Of a stretch of 64,000 nucleotides of DNA, positions 6,804 to 15,470 are shown piece after piece (positions within the stretch are counted from its first letter, which is position 1; each line of letters opens with the position of its first letter). The notes beneath the pieces were generated by a model, which saw nothing but the letters and a program-made list of their open reading frames with translations, was not told the DNA's origin and made no database searches. Position numbers and translations under genes: made by a program. This DNA is from Geobacteraceae bacterium (lineage in GTDB: Bacteria > Desulfobacterota > Desulfuromonadia > Geobacterales > Pseudopelobacteraceae), in contig JAAXTM010000003.1 of the NCBI GenBank assembly GCA_013336525.1, forward strand, positions 62,001 to 126,000, read 5' to 3'.

Positions 6804-9056
6804 ATGGCATTTCAGATGACCCGAAGAAGTTTCCTGCAGGCATCAGCCACTGCAGCGTTAACCACTGCGCTGTCAGGTTGGTTGGCGTCAGGGGCAAAGG
6901 CCCAGTCCGGATTCGTTAAAAAACCTTTTACCGCCCCCGGCAGTTTTGGCAACACTACCACTGTTACCGGAGGCATTTGCGAAATGTGCTTCTGGCGCTG
7001 CCAGCTTGTCGGTAAGCTGCGTGACGGCAAGCTGGTGAAGCTCGAAGGTAACCCAAAGAGCGTTGACAATGGCGCAAGTCTCTGTGCGCGCGGCAATGCC
7101 GGGGTTAAGCTGCTGTACGATCAGGATCGACTCAAATTTCCGCTGAAAAACGTCGGTAAACGTGGCGCACCGGTATGGAAAAAAATTTCATGGGATGAAG
7201 CCCTTGATGAGTGTGCAGCTCGTCTGCAGGGGGTTATTAAAAATAATGGGCCACAGGGTATTGCAATATTTCCCCACGGCGCCTCAGCTACCTATCCGAT
7301 GCATTACTTCGAACATGTTGTTGGCACACCAAACAACTCTGAAGCTTCTTTTTTTCAATGTCGTGGGCCTCGCGACATCGCCTACATAAACACCTTTGGC
7401 GTTGAAGCCGGCGAAAGCGTGGATATGCCGAATGCAAAGGCAATTTTGCTGATTGGTACTCACATTGGTGAAAATATTCATGTTTCCCAAGTGAAGCAAT
7501 ATCTGAAGGGGCTTGAAAACGGCGCCAAGCTGATTGTCGTTGATCCCCGTTTTTCAGCCTCGGCCGCAAAGGCGGATATCTGGGTGCAGATCAAGCCGGG
7601 TACTGATAGTGCCTTTCTGCTGGCCATTATGAACTATCTTGTCAAGAAAGGCGCTTACGATAAAGCGTATGTACAAAAGAATGGTGAGGGGTTTGATAAG
7701 TTTGCCAAAGCCATTGCACATGCCGAACTGGAGTGGGCGGCTAAAATCTGTGATGTTTCTGCTGCTCAGATCAAGGAGGTTGCCGATCTTCTTGCCAAAA
7801 GCGCCCCGCATGTTTCTGTCCATCCCGGTCGTCACGTCACCTGGTACGGCAATGATTTTCAGCGCGAGCGTGCACTGGCCTGTCTGACCGGACTGCTCGG
7901 GGCTATTGGTGTCAAGGGCGGTTTTGTAAAGGCGAAGGGACCCAAGCTCGGAAAAGTGGCCTGGCCGGATATCGGTGTTGAGCATGCCGAACAGTTTGCC
8001 CTGCATAAAATGGCCGAAAAACACAAGTTTTCGCCTCCCGGTACACCGACCGAGATGCTGAGGAATACAGCTATTTCCGGCAAACCGTATTCAATCAAGG
8101 CGTGCGTCATCTGGGGACAAAACCCGATCCAGACTATTCCAGGTCAGCAGGAAACCATAAAGATGCTGCAGCAGATGGATTTTGTACTGGTGGTTGATCT
8201 TATGCCGACGGACATTACCATGTATGCCGATATTCTGCTGCCGGAGCTTTCCTATCTGGAACGGTATGATATCGTGAAAACCGGCGTTCAGTGGGACTTT
8301 AACGATAAGCATCAGCAGTACATAGCTCCGAGGATGCCACTGGTATCTCAGGTGTCAGCAGATCATCAGCGCAAAGATTCGGTCTGGATAACTAACGAGC
8401 TTGCAAAGCGGTTGGGGCACGCGAAACATATTCCTGCTCCATCTGCAGAAGCGATGGTAGACAAGATCCTGGCCGCAGCAAATCTTACCCTGGCACAAAT
8501 AAAGAAGGAAGACGGCATTCATCTTCAGCCCGGCTCAAACCCTTATGGTGCGGTCTATCCGATCAAGTTTTTCAACGAAGACCTTGCTGAGGCCGGATAC
8601 TCCGGCGCACCGAACTATACACCGGTCCCGGAACCGCCACAGGGTTTTGCCCGTCTGGTGTACGGAAGAGTCCCGGTTCATACATTTAATCGTACGATGA
8701 ACAATGTCTGGTTGAACGCAGAGATTCCAGAAAATCCGATCTGGTTGAGCGAGGAGACTGCGCATAAACTTGGTCTGAAAAGCGGTGACAAGGTGAATCT
8801 GGTCAATCAGGATGGCGTCGTCTCTGCAAATGCAGTTACCCTCAAGGTTACTCAGGGGATCCGTAAAGACACAATCTTTACAGCCCACGGCTATGGCACA
8901 AAAAATCCGGCCATGACAAATGCTGTGAACAAAGGGTTTGATGAACAGTCCTTGATAACTAATCCAGCGGTTGATCCGGAAACCGGCGCGCATGGTATGC
9001 GTACCAGCTTTGTGCGGATCATGAAAGATGGCAAAATACTCAATATTCCGAGCTGA
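6804..9056 (+). CDS. Tat-exported molybdopterin oxidoreductase (DMSO reductase family), unknown substrate
   Basis: A 750-aa catalytic subunit. Residues 6-12 (TRRSFLQ) plus a hydrophobic stretch form a Tat signal. Cys59, Cys62, Cys66 and Cys94 (CEMCFWRC ... LCARG) bind the proximal 4Fe-4S cluster. The Mo ligand is probably Cys186 in SFFQCRGPRDIAY. The rest shows bis-MGD binding features (VVDPRFSASAAKADIW, IWGQNPIQT, near-C-terminal AHGYGT). Size and motifs are closest to the polysulfide/thiosulfate reductase branch rather than ArrA. AGGAGG lies 9 nt upstream. It is encoded with a chaperone and an FeS subunit but no NrfD-type anchor, so it is probably a soluble periplasmic AB enzyme. Porin and LysR neighbours suggest an oxyanion substrate (selenium, antimony, sulfur or arsenic species). 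Confidence 0.88.
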   Translation: MAFQMTRRSFLQASATAALTTALSGWLASGAKAQSGFVKKPFTAPGSFGNTTTVTGGICEMCFWRCQLVGKLRDGKLVKLEGNPKSVDNGASLCARGNAGVKLLYDQDRLKFPLKNVGKRGAPVWKKISWDEALDECAARLQGVIKNNGPQGIAIFPHGASATYPMHYFEHVVGTPNNSEASFFQCRGPRDIAYINTFGVEAGESVDMPNAKAILLIGTHIGENIHVSQVKQYLKGLENGAKLIVVDPRFSASAAKADIWVQIKPGTDSAFLLAIMNYLVKKGAYDKAYVQKNGEGFDKFAKAIAHAELEWAAKICDVSAAQIKEVADLLAKSAPHVSVHPGRHVTWYGNDFQRERALACLTGLLGAIGVKGGFVKAKGPKLGKVAWPDIGVEHAEQFALHKMAEKHKFSPPGTPTEMLRNTAISGKPYSIKACVIWGQNPIQTIPGQQETIKMLQQMDFVLVVDLMPTDITMYADILLPELSYLERYDIVKTGVQWDFNDKHQQYIAPRMPLVSQVSADHQRKDSVWITNELAKRLGHAKHIPAPSAEAMVDKILAAANLTLAQIKKEDGIHLQPGSNPYGAVYPIKFFNEDLAEAGYSGAPNYTPVPEPPQGFARLVYGRVPVHTFNRTMNNVWLNAEIPENPIWLSEETAHKLGLKSGDKVNLVNQDGVVSANAVTLKVTQGIRKDTIFTAHGYGTKNPAMTNAVNKGFDEQSLITNPAVDPETGAHGMRTSFVRIMKDGKILNIPS

Positions 9057-9110
9057 CAGCATGGACAACATTGCCATAATAAATTCTGAACGAACGATGG
9101 AGAGATAATT

Positions 9111-9917
9111 ATGAGTCAATACGGCATGGTCATAGATCTGAACAGGTGTGTCGGCTGTCACGCCTGCAGTGTCGCTTGCAGGGCCGAATGGGATGTCCCT
9201 GTCGGTGTAGACAGTTCAAAACGGAAACAGCGCAGAAACTGGGTCGAGCGACTTGGACCTGATGCCACTCCGCATGGCTTGGCTGCGACCTATTATGTCG
9301 GTCTCTGCAACCATTGTGATAACCCGGTTTGTGTGGAAAGTTGCCCGGCAGACAAAGTGTCGGCAACCTTTAGCGACCCCAAAACAGGTCTGAAAAAAAC
9401 TGTGAGTGTTGCGGCAACCTGGAAAGACCCGTTTAACGGTACGGTACAAATTGACAAGGAACGCTGCATTGGCTGTGGCGCTTGCGCTGACAGCTGCCCC
9501 TATACGGCGCGATATGTTATTGAAGAAAGCGGCACGCCAAAGGCGGACAAGTGCACGCTCTGTGTTGAGCGGACCGCTGTTGGTCTGGAACCTGCCTGCG
9601 TCCATACCTGTCTTGCCAGTGCTCGAATTTATGGCGATCTGAACGATAAAAAAACAGAGATAGCACAATACGTTGGCAAAGGGGCCATCAGGCTAGAGAG
9701 CGCCAAGGTGAAGATTGGGCCCAATGTCCGTTATTACGGCAATAAGAAGGATATCAGTCTCCTTACCAAAAACTCAACACCTGAAAAAATGGCCGAGATC
9801 AATCATCGTCGTATCTTCATGGCGAGGATGTTGCGGCCGTCACTGAAAGCGTTTAACAGCAATAGCCTTATTGGTTTATTAGGAACAATCGCTACTGAAA
9901 AGGGTGACAACGCGTAA
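9111..9917 (+). CDS. Four-cluster ferredoxin subunit of Mo reductase
   Basis: A 268-aa protein of the DmsB/PsrB/NrfC type. Four cysteine groups are visible: CVGCHACSVAC, CNHCDNPVCVESCP, CIGCGACADSCP and CTLCVERT...CVHTC, together binding four [4Fe-4S] clusters. It relays electrons to the Mo subunit encoded 54 bp upstream. It has no signal peptide, so it would be exported with its partner by the Tat pathway. The C-terminal 60 residues after the last cluster are longer than minimal family members and contain a mildly hydrophobic segment (SLIGLLGTIA) that might aid docking. Confidence 0.92.
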   Translation: MSQYGMVIDLNRCVGCHACSVACRAEWDVPVGVDSSKRKQRRNWVERLGPDATPHGLAATYYVGLCNHCDNPVCVESCPADKVSATFSDPKTGLKKTVSVAATWKDPFNGTVQIDKERCIGCGACADSCPYTARYVIEESGTPKADKCTLCVERTAVGLEPACVHTCLASARIYGDLNDKKTEIAQYVGKGAIRLESAKVKIGPNVRYYGNKKDISLLTKNSTPEKMAEINHRRIFMARMLRPSLKAFNSNSLIGLLGTIATEKGDNA

Positions 9918-9947
9918 AAAAGTTAAACCTTAAAGGACGTTGATCTA

Positions 9948-10042
9948 CAGATGTCGCAGATTAACGCAGATAAAACCATTATTATTAGATTCAAGCCTTA
10001 GAATTGTCTGTGAATATTGGAGTTAATCTGCGGACAACTGTT
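9948..10042. repeat. Palindromic intergenic repeat R1
   Basis: Left arm CGCAGATTAACGCAGATAA (from 9955) and right arm GTTAATCTGCGGAC (10022-10035) are imperfect inverted copies. The same arms flank elements at 10691, 35944 and 43927. Non-coding. Confidence 0.75.
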
Positions 10043-10137
10043 TTTTTAAAGGTTTTATAAATGGTATTGAGCGCCGGAGATGGCAGCTCTGAAACATGTA
10101 ACAAAGGATATCTTCATGTATCCTTCCTCCATGTGAT

Positions 10138-10167
10138 GCCGGCGGATGGCCTCCGCCGGCCTTTTTT
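10138..10167 (+). terminator. Rho-independent terminator
   Basis: GCCGGCGGA (10138-10146) pairs with TCCGCCGGC (10152-10160) over a 5-nt loop, followed by CTTTTTT. It closes the porin-reductase operon or an intervening transcript. A weaker hairpin (AAGGATA/TATCCTT) lies just upstream at about 10105-10126. The rest of 10043-10282 shows no gene. Confidence 0.85.
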
Positions 10168-10282
10168 GTGCGCTGTATTTTGTATAGCCATACCCCTTGG
10201 TTGTCAGACCTTTGTAATCGTGATAAAGGTGGACAGCACCGTCCCAAATATATACGCATTTTAAAAAGGCTTACGAGTAACA

Positions 10283-10675
10283 ATGAAAACGATTCATCAC
10301 TCCCGTCGCAGCTTCATTACCATGCTGGTTGCCCTGCCGCTTCTGCTGGCCGGGCTATGGCGGTTTCTGACACCCAAAGGGGTAAAAAAACCGACGTTGC
10401 TGCAGGTGGCGCAGGCTGACATCCCGGTCGGGGCAGCTCTTGTTTTTCGTCAGGAGCGTGTGGCGATTATGCGTGAAGGTAGTTCATTCATCGCGCTGAG
10501 CCTGGTTTGTACCCACCTTGGCTGCACCGTTTCGGTTACCCCGGAGGGGATGGTCTGCCCTTGTCACGGCAGCCGCTTCGACAAGTTGGGCAAGGTGCTG
10601 ACCGGTCCGGCTGAAAAGTCTCTGGTGCGGCTGGCAGTCGAACAAAATGGTGTAGATCTGGTCGTGCGTGGATAA
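10283..10675 (+). CDS. extO: Rieske 2Fe-2S protein (ExtO-like)
   Basis: A 130-aa protein with an N-terminal Tat-type anchor (HSRRSFITMLVALPLLLAG) and a Rieske domain whose ligands are visible in CTHLGC and CPCHGS. It would sit on the periplasmic face as the high-potential arm of a quinol-oxidising complex. Followed by split cytochrome b genes and a tetraheme cytochrome, the order matches the ExtO-P-Q-S genes of the Geobacter selenite/tellurite (Ext) operon; this name is by recollection of gene order and is tentative. Confidence 0.85.
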   Translation: MKTIHHSRRSFITMLVALPLLLAGLWRFLTPKGVKKPTLLQVAQADIPVGAALVFRQERVAIMREGSSFIALSLVCTHLGCTVSVTPEGMVCPCHGSRFDKLGKVLTGPAEKSLVRLAVEQNGVDLVVRG

Positions 10676-10690
10676 CGAACCTGAAAATCA

Positions 10691-10846
10691 GTTATCCGCA
10701 GATTAACGCAGATATACGCAGATAAAACCAAACATTTCTGCAAAAAAACGATTAACCAATTGGTTAAACCGAGATTTGTTCTAAGTCTATGCTTTTTCGG
10801 TGTGTATCTGCGTAAATCTGTGTAATCTGCGGATTTGATACAGTTT
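10691..10846. repeat. Palindromic intergenic repeat R2
   Basis: Left arm TATCCGCAGATTAACGCAGA and right arm TAATCTGCGGATTTGATA are inverted copies. The interior contains GGTTAAACCGAGATTTG, related to modules in R4 and R5. It separates the Rieske gene from cytochrome b. Confidence 0.8.
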
Positions 10847-10866
10847 TATTGGATGAAGGAGCATTG

Positions 10867-11487
10867 GTGTTCAAAGACTTTCTAAAACATCTCTTCCCCC
10901 GAGTGGTGCTGCAGCGGAATCTGCGCATCAGCTATACATTCTGCCTGGGGGGGCTGGCCTTCACGGCACTGTTGTTGTTGGCCCTGTCGGGGCTGCTGCT
11001 GATGTTCTACTATCGTCCCGGCGCTACCGAGGCCTACAACTCGATCATCTTTCTGGAAGCTTCAGTACATGGCGGCAAGTATCTGCGCAGTCTGCACCGG
11101 ATGGCTTCTCACGCACTGTTGATCCTGATTATGCTGCATACTTTACGAGTGGTACTAACAGGTGCTTTCGCTCCGCCGCGGCAGCGCAACTGGATCATCG
11201 GTGCCTGTCTGCTGGGGTTGGCCGCTTTTGAGGCTTATACCGGTTATCTGCTGCCGATGGACCAGCTGGCGCTCTGGGCCACACAGACCGGTATGACACT
11301 GCTTGAAGCGGCACCACTTGGAGAGTTTTTTCGTGATATTCTTGTGCCTGACAGTGTTGGTGGGCCGCTGTCGCTGATCCGCTTTTATGTACTGCATATT
11401 GTGCTGTTGCCGGCCGTTACGTTCTGCTTCTGTCTTCTTCATTTTTACCTGGTGCGCAAGCAGAAGGGGCTGCTCCCTTACCTATGA
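10867..11487 (+). CDS. extP: Cytochrome b N-terminal subunit (ExtP-like)
   Basis: A 206-aa membrane protein with four likely helices. Paired histidines lie in helices around SLHRMASHALLILIMLHTLR and further on near FYVLHIVLLPAV, as in cytochrome b6-type bis-heme proteins; TGYLLPMDQLALWATQ resembles the quinol-site region. A frame start TTG at 10849 exists, but GTG at 10867 is preferred because AAGGAG lies 5 nt upstream. It overlaps the next gene by 4 bp, so translation is coupled. With the Rieske protein it would oxidise quinol and pass electrons to cytochrome c. Confidence 0.85.
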   Translation: MFKDFLKHLFPRVVLQRNLRISYTFCLGGLAFTALLLLALSGLLLMFYYRPGATEAYNSIIFLEASVHGGKYLRSLHRMASHALLILIMLHTLRVVLTGAFAPPRQRNWIIGACLLGLAAFEAYTGYLLPMDQLALWATQTGMTLLEAAPLGEFFRDILVPDSVGGPLSLIRFYVLHIVLLPAVTFCFCLLHFYLVRKQKGLLPYL

Positions 11488-11894
11488 AAACCTACCTGAA
11501 AAGCTCACCGCATTTTTTTCGCCTCATCAAACGATCATTATTGCTTTGCATGGCCTTTTTGCTGCTGCTTGCTGCGCTGATACCGGCTCCTCTGCAGGAA
11601 CCGGCCAAGCTTTCAGTCGTGCCGAATCCGGTCAAGTCGGCCTGGTTTCTGCTCTGGATTCAGGAGCTGGTCAGCTATCGAGTCTGGCTGATCTATCCGG
11701 TTATGCTGGGCGGAATTCTCTTTGTCGCTATGCCGTGGCTGATTGGCAGGGCGCCTGAAAGGGCGGTCTGGTTCGGTCCCAGGCATCGCACAATTGCGGT
11801 CTTGGTATTGGTTCTGTCTATGGGGATACTGCTGCTGACACTGATCGGACTATTTTTCAGGGGGGAAAATTGGGCTTTAGTCATGCCGTTCTGA
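11484..11894 (+). CDS. extQ: Cytochrome b C-terminal subunit (ExtQ-like)
   Basis: A 136-aa protein with three predicted membrane segments (LLLCMAFLLLLAALIPAP, VWLIYPVMLGGILFVAM, IAVLVLVLSMGILLLTLIG). VPNPVKSAWFLLWIQELVSY matches the start of subunit-IV-like domains of cytochrome bc/b6f complexes. ATG overlaps the stop of the preceding gene (ATGA). It completes a split cytochrome b. Confidence 0.8.
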   Translation: MKTYLKSSPHFFRLIKRSLLLCMAFLLLLAALIPAPLQEPAKLSVVPNPVKSAWFLLWIQELVSYRVWLIYPVMLGGILFVAMPWLIGRAPERAVWFGPRHRTIAVLVLVLSMGILLLTLIGLFFRGENWALVMPF

Positions 11895-12664
11895 TAGCTG
11901 CCATTCTGCTTGCCTCTGCACTTCCAGCATGGGCTGCATCCGGAAATAGTTGTCTGGAGTGTCATCAAGTACACTATGCCGGTCAGGGTAGCTGCAGTTA
12001 TTGCCACCGCGGCAACCAGCGCACCAATCGTAAGGAACTGGCACACAGCGACTTGATCAGGGGGCGTTACGCCGGTTTTGCCAACAGCCGCTCAGTTGAG
12101 CTGTTATCAGGTAACAAACTTGCGGAAAAAGCTGCCTGCCGCCGCTGTCACGTTTTGAACGGTACCGGTAACCGCCTGGCAACAAACCTTGACAGCCTGC
12201 TCTGGACGACTCAGCCGGAGGCAATCCGCTCAGCGCTGGTTAATCCGGCACTGTATATGCCCAATTTTCATTTTTCGGAGAAGGATCTTGACCGCCTGGT
12301 GACGACGGTCCTTGCCGGTGGGCTAAAGGGGGGAAAGACTCTCAGAGAACCTCCTCTGGTGGTTCATTTCAGTAATACTGAATCAGTGAAGCAGAACATC
12401 TTTGTCAAAAACTGCGGCAGCTGTCATAAACTGCTGTCGAAGCGGGATGGAGGCTTGGGGGATGGAATCATTGGGCCAAACCTGTCAGGTCTGCTGAGCC
12501 GGTTTTATCCGCAGACATTTGAAGACAATAAACCTTGGGACGAGGAACGGTTGAAACGCTGGCTAAAAAACCCTCGTGCCATCAGGAAGAATGCGGTTAT
12601 GCGACCGATAGCCCTGAAGCCTGAAGAGTGGGACCAACTCTTGAAAACTCTCGCCACATCATAA
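11870..12664 (+). CDS. extS: Tetraheme c-type cytochrome (ExtS-like)
   Basis: A 264-aa secreted cytochrome: signal peptide (AVLIAAILLASALPAWAAS) and four CxxCH heme sites, CLECH, CSYCH, CRRCH and CGSCH. The C-terminal half (CGSCHKLL ... GPNLSGLLSRF ... NAVMRPI) resembles a mono-heme cytochrome c domain fused to a multiheme N-terminal part. The likely start is TTG at 11870 after GGGGGGAAAA, overlapping the previous gene by 25 bp. No lipobox is seen. It is the probable electron acceptor of the Rieske/b module. It ends 5 bp from the convergent Acr3 gene, with no terminator between. Confidence 0.85.
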   Translation: MGFSHAVLIAAILLASALPAWAASGNSCLECHQVHYAGQGSCSYCHRGNQRTNRKELAHSDLIRGRYAGFANSRSVELLSGNKLAEKAACRRCHVLNGTGNRLATNLDSLLWTTQPEAIRSALVNPALYMPNFHFSEKDLDRLVTTVLAGGLKGGKTLREPPLVVHFSNTESVKQNIFVKNCGSCHKLLSKRDGGLGDGIIGPNLSGLLSRFYPQTFEDNKPWDEERLKRWLKNPRAIRKNAVMRPIALKPEEWDQLLKTLATS

Positions 12665-12669
12665 AACCT

Positions 12670-14088
12670 TTACGCCAGCACCGCCTCAATTCCTCGTCGG
12701 ATAAGCTCCGGCGACAACTCTTCATAAACCTCACCATCACACTTTACCGTGCGACAGCTGGTTTCCTCGCCGGTCAGGCAGCCGCATGACGGACATTCCG
12801 ACTCACCAGCGGCACCATCAGCCAGCAACTCTTCCAGAGGCACGCCGTTAATCAGCACAAGATTTGATTCGCTGATCCGGTCCGTCGACAGAAGTGTCTC
12901 CTGCAGTTCAATTACGACACCGCGCCCGGCAAATTCCTTGACCACCGCAGCAAGGTTGGCCCCGGTCCCGCTACAGCGGTCACAGGTAGACCCTTCCTTG
13001 TCGTAATGCCGCCATTCCACGCTGATGCTCTTCTGCTGGTTTTTAATATTAAACCAGTGTCGCTGGAACCAGAATGCCACATGTACCAGTCCGATCATTA
13101 CCGGCACTTCTACCAGCGGTCCGATGACTGCAGCAAAAGCTGCGCCGGAATTGAGGCCGAAGACAGCGATCGCCACGGCAATGGCAAGCTCGAAGTTGTT
13201 GCTGGCTGCGGTAAACGCCAGCGTAGTGGTCTTGCTGTAGTCAGCGCCCATCTTTTTACCCATCCAGAACGAAACCAGAAACATAACGATAAAGTAGATG
13301 CAGAGCGGGATGGCGATGCGCACTACGTCAAAAGGAAGTTGGACAATCAGGTTGCCCTTGAGACTGAACATGACAATTATCGTGAAAAGTAATGCGATCA
13401 AAGTCAATGGGCTGATTTTTGGAACGAACTCTCGGTGATACCGTTCCTTGCCCATAACCTTTATGCCGATCAAGCGGGTCAAAGCGCCGGCGATACAGGG
13501 GATACCCAGGTAGATAAAGACGCTCTCGGCAATCTGACGGATGCTGACGTCAACTACCATCCCTTTTAACCCGACCAGCGGCGGCAGCACGGTGATGAAG
13601 AACCATGCATAGACGCTGTAGAACAGTACCTGAAAGATACTGTTAAACGCCACCAGGCCGGCGGCGTACTCGGTGTTTCCCTTGGCCAGCTCATTCCAGA
13701 CAATTACCATGGCTATGCAGCGCGCCAGACCGATCATGATCAATCCCACCAGATACTCCGGCTTGTCCGGCAGCAGCAGCGCCGCCAGCACGAACATCAG
13801 CACCGGCCCGATCAACCAGTTCTGCGCCAGCGAGATGCCGAGGATCTTCTTGTTCTGAAATACTTCCGGCATATCCTCATACTTCACCTTGGCAAAAGGT
13901 GGGTACATCATCAGGATCAGACCAACAGCGATCGGGATGTTGGTTGTACCGACCTGGAAACGGTTGATGAAGGATTCCGTGCCGGGTACGAAGTAGCCGA
14001 GACCGACACCCAAAGCCATGGCAGCGAAGATCCAGAGGGTCAGCCAGCGGTCGAGGAAGGAAAGTTTTCGGGCCAGATGTTCACTCAT
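12670..14088 (-). CDS. acr3: Acr3 arsenite efflux permease fused to DUF2703
   Basis: A 472-aa protein. Residues 1 to about 350 form the ten-helix Acr3 carrier, beginning with [19 protein letters not shown] and containing [16 protein letters not shown] with the functional cysteine, and [12 protein letters not shown]. After about residue 355 comes a cytoplasmic domain with [25 protein letters not shown] and [16 protein letters not shown], matching the cysteine-rich DUF2703 domain usually encoded as a separate arsenic-associated protein. The domain may deliver or sense As(III). ATG overlaps the ArsC stop by 4 bp. Confidence 0.93.
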   Translation of the reverse strand: MSEHLARKLSFLDRWLTLWIFAAMALGVGLGYFVPGTESFINRFQVGTTNIPIAVGLILMMYPPFAKVKYEDMPEVFQNKKILGISLAQNWLIGPVLMFVLAALLLPDKPEYLVGLIMIGLARCIAMVIVWNELAKGNTEYAAGLVAFNSIFQVLFYSVYAWFFITVLPPLVGLKGMVVDVSIRQIAESVFIYLGIPCIAGALTRLIGIKVMGKERYHREFVPKISPLTLIALLFTIIVMFSLKGNLIVQLPFDVVRIAIPLCIYFIVMFLVSFWMGKKMGADYSKTTTLAFTAASNNFELAIAVAIAVFGLNSGAAFAAVIGPLVEVPVMIGLVHVAFWFQRHWFNIKNQQKSISVEWRHYDKEGSTCDRCSGTGANLAAVVKEFAGRGVVIELQETLLSTDRISESNLVLINGVPLEELLADGAAGESECPSCGCLTGEETSCRTVKCDGEVYEELSPELIRRGIEAVLA

Positions 14089-14501
14089 TTTGTCCCTCCA
14101 AAATAGTCAATGATCCAGCTTTTTATTTCATCCCGCACCCGACGGAATTCGGGGAGAACTTCATCTTCGCTCCCTGTCAATCGTGACGGATCTTCAAAAC
14201 CATGATGGATGCGTTCTACTCCCCCGAAAAAGAGCGGGCATTTTTCATTGGCATCACCGCAAAGGGTAACAACATGATCAAAGGTTTGTCCGGCAAATTC
14301 ATCCATTGACTTGGAATACAGGTGCGAGGTGTTGATGCCCAGTTCGGTCAGCACATGAATTGCCAGCGGGTTGACCCGCGTGGATTCGGTGCCGGCGGAA
14401 AAAGCCTGACAGTGATCGCCCAGATAGTGGTTGACCAATGCTTCGGCCATCTGGGAGCGGCAGGAGTTGTGGGTGCAGAGAAAGAGGATTTGTTTTTTCA
14501 T
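14085..14501 (-). CDS. arsC: Arsenate reductase, low-molecular-weight phosphatase type
   Basis: A 138-aa protein beginning [20 protein letters not shown], which carries the CX5R phosphatase loop (Cys10) of thioredoxin-coupled ArsC. A second pair of cysteines ([12 protein letters not shown]) fits the redox relay used by this class. It reduces arsenate to arsenite in the cytoplasm, and the arsenite is exported by the Acr3 protein encoded next. The frame extends to 14564, but homology and the promoter favour 14501. The -10 (TATAAT) ends only 7 nt before this ATG, so the mRNA may be leaderless. Confidence 0.92.
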   Translation of the reverse strand: MKKQILFLCTHNSCRSQMAEALVNHYLGDHCQAFSAGTESTRVNPLAIHVLTELGINTSHLYSKSMDEFAGQTFDHVVTLCGDANEKCPLFFGGVERIHHGFEDPSRLTGSEDEVLPEFRRVRDEIKSWIIDYFGGTK

Positions 14502-14508
14502 AAAAGTC

Positions 14509-14536
14509 ATTATATCTGCCAAGACGGATATAGCAA
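14509..14536 (-). promoter_or_regulatory. arsC-acr3 promoter
   Basis: On the minus strand TTGCTA (14536-14531), a 16-bp spacer and TATAAT (14514-14509), immediately upstream of arsC. Confidence 0.6.
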
Positions 14537-14537
14537 G

Positions 14538-14566
14538 TTGAAATCTGATAATTGTACGATACAATT
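14538..14566 (+). promoter_or_regulatory. Promoter/operator of lipoyl-DGC-OsmC operon
   Basis: TTGAAA (14538-14543), 16 bp, TACAAT (14560-14565). The -10 is overlapped by a perfect inverted repeat, AATTGTA-CGA-TACAATT (14550-14566), a plausible repressor site that could also affect the divergent arsC promoter. Confidence 0.5.
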
Positions 14567-14598
14567 CATATCATCACATTCAATCAAGGAGGCCACTT

Positions 14599-15039
14599 AT
14601 GGATGGATTTCTGGAAGTAACCATTGACAAGTTTACGTTCCGGGTGGACCAAAGCTGCCTTTATTCCAGCGAAGGCTTATGGGTAAGGTTTGACGGCGGT
14701 GTGGCAAAACTTGGGCTTTCTGATTTTTTACAGCAACGGAGTGGTGATATTGCCTTCATAGATATAAAGCCGGTAGGAACGATTCTGGCTCTTGACGATG
14801 AGTTTGCCTCCATTGAAACGGTCAAAGTAAATGTCATGCTTGCATCACCGGTTGCAGGAAAGATCGTGCGCGTGAACCCCGCCTTGGATATGAAACCGGA
14901 ACTGATAAATCAGGCCCCATTCGGTGATGGGTGGGTGTGCGAGGTTGAAGCTGACAATCCGGACGCTGCAAAGGGGCTGTTACTGGATGCTGATGCCTAC
15001 TTCATAAAAATGAAGAGCGATGCAGAGGAGGCCCTATAA
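14599..15039 (+). CDS. Lipoyl-carrier, glycine-cleavage H-like protein
   Basis: A 146-aa protein of the GcvH fold. The lipoyl lysine lies in ETVKVNVMLASPVAG (family usual ESVKA...SPVSG), followed by NPALDMKPELINQAPFGDGWVCEVE, matching the H-protein C-terminal half. No other glycine-cleavage genes are nearby, so it probably carries a lipoyl arm for another reaction, as H-like proteins do in sulfur-oxidising heterodisulfide-type systems. AAGGAGG precedes ATG. It heads a four-gene operon with two DGC proteins and OsmC; the next start overlaps its stop. Confidence 0.85.
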   Translation: MDGFLEVTIDKFTFRVDQSCLYSSEGLWVRFDGGVAKLGLSDFLQQRSGDIAFIDIKPVGTILALDDEFASIETVKVNVMLASPVAGKIVRVNPALDMKPELINQAPFGDGWVCEVEADNPDAAKGLLLDADAYFIKMKSDAEEAL

Positions 15040-15470
15040 TGATGAACGGCGTACAAAAAAAAATTGCGATTGTACCGTGCAGTGGAATTGGAAAACCGTA
15101 CGGAACGGTCAGTCGAGTAGCCTCCTATATGGTGACGGAGGACTATCGTTCAGAGTTTACCAAACTCGTCCCATTGGCTTTGCTTGTAATGGGTGACGAA
15201 GGGTATGGAAGGATCATAGCAGAAAGTCCGGCAATCACAATTGACGGCTGTCCGCAGGCCTGTGCCACAAAGATGGTGCTGCAATGCGGTGGTACGGTTC
15301 TTCGAGAATGCTCGGTGCTGGGAACAAATCGAAACCATCGGGATTTAAAGCCGCAGGGGATAGCGGAACTTAACGAGGATGGCGAGAAACTGGCCAGTGA
15401 ACTGGCACAGGAAATTATTGCAGTGATCGACGCATGTGGGCAACCTTCAAAAGGAGGGGACCATGCCTGA
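15039..15470 (+). CDS. DGC-motif putative zinc-binding protein 1
   Basis: A 143-aa protein with VPCSGIGKPYG at the N-terminus, TIDGCPQACATK in the middle and CGG further on, the conserved cysteine set of the DGC family (PF08859, putative zinc binding). GGAGG lies 7 nt upstream of ATG, and its first base overlaps the previous stop. It is a clear paralogue of the next gene. Function is not known; the cysteines and lipoyl partner point to thiol or metalloid chemistry (inference). Confidence 0.8.
   Translation: MMNGVQKKIAIVPCSGIGKPYGTVSRVASYMVTEDYRSEFTKLVPLALLVMGDEGYGRIIAESPAITIDGCPQACATKMVLQCGGTVLRECSVLGTNRNHRDLKPQGIAELNEDGEKLASELAQEIIAVIDACGQPSKGGDHA

Noticed and set aside
8535-9161. 208-aa minus-strand frame across the end of the Mo reductase and the start of its FeS subunit
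   Set aside because: Shadow of two well-supported genes; no recognisable motif.
10043-10137. Possible riboswitch ahead of the terminator before the Rieske gene
   Set aside because: Hairpins are present, but no match to GEMM, Moco or other consensus motifs could be found by eye, and the terminator could simply end the upstream operon.
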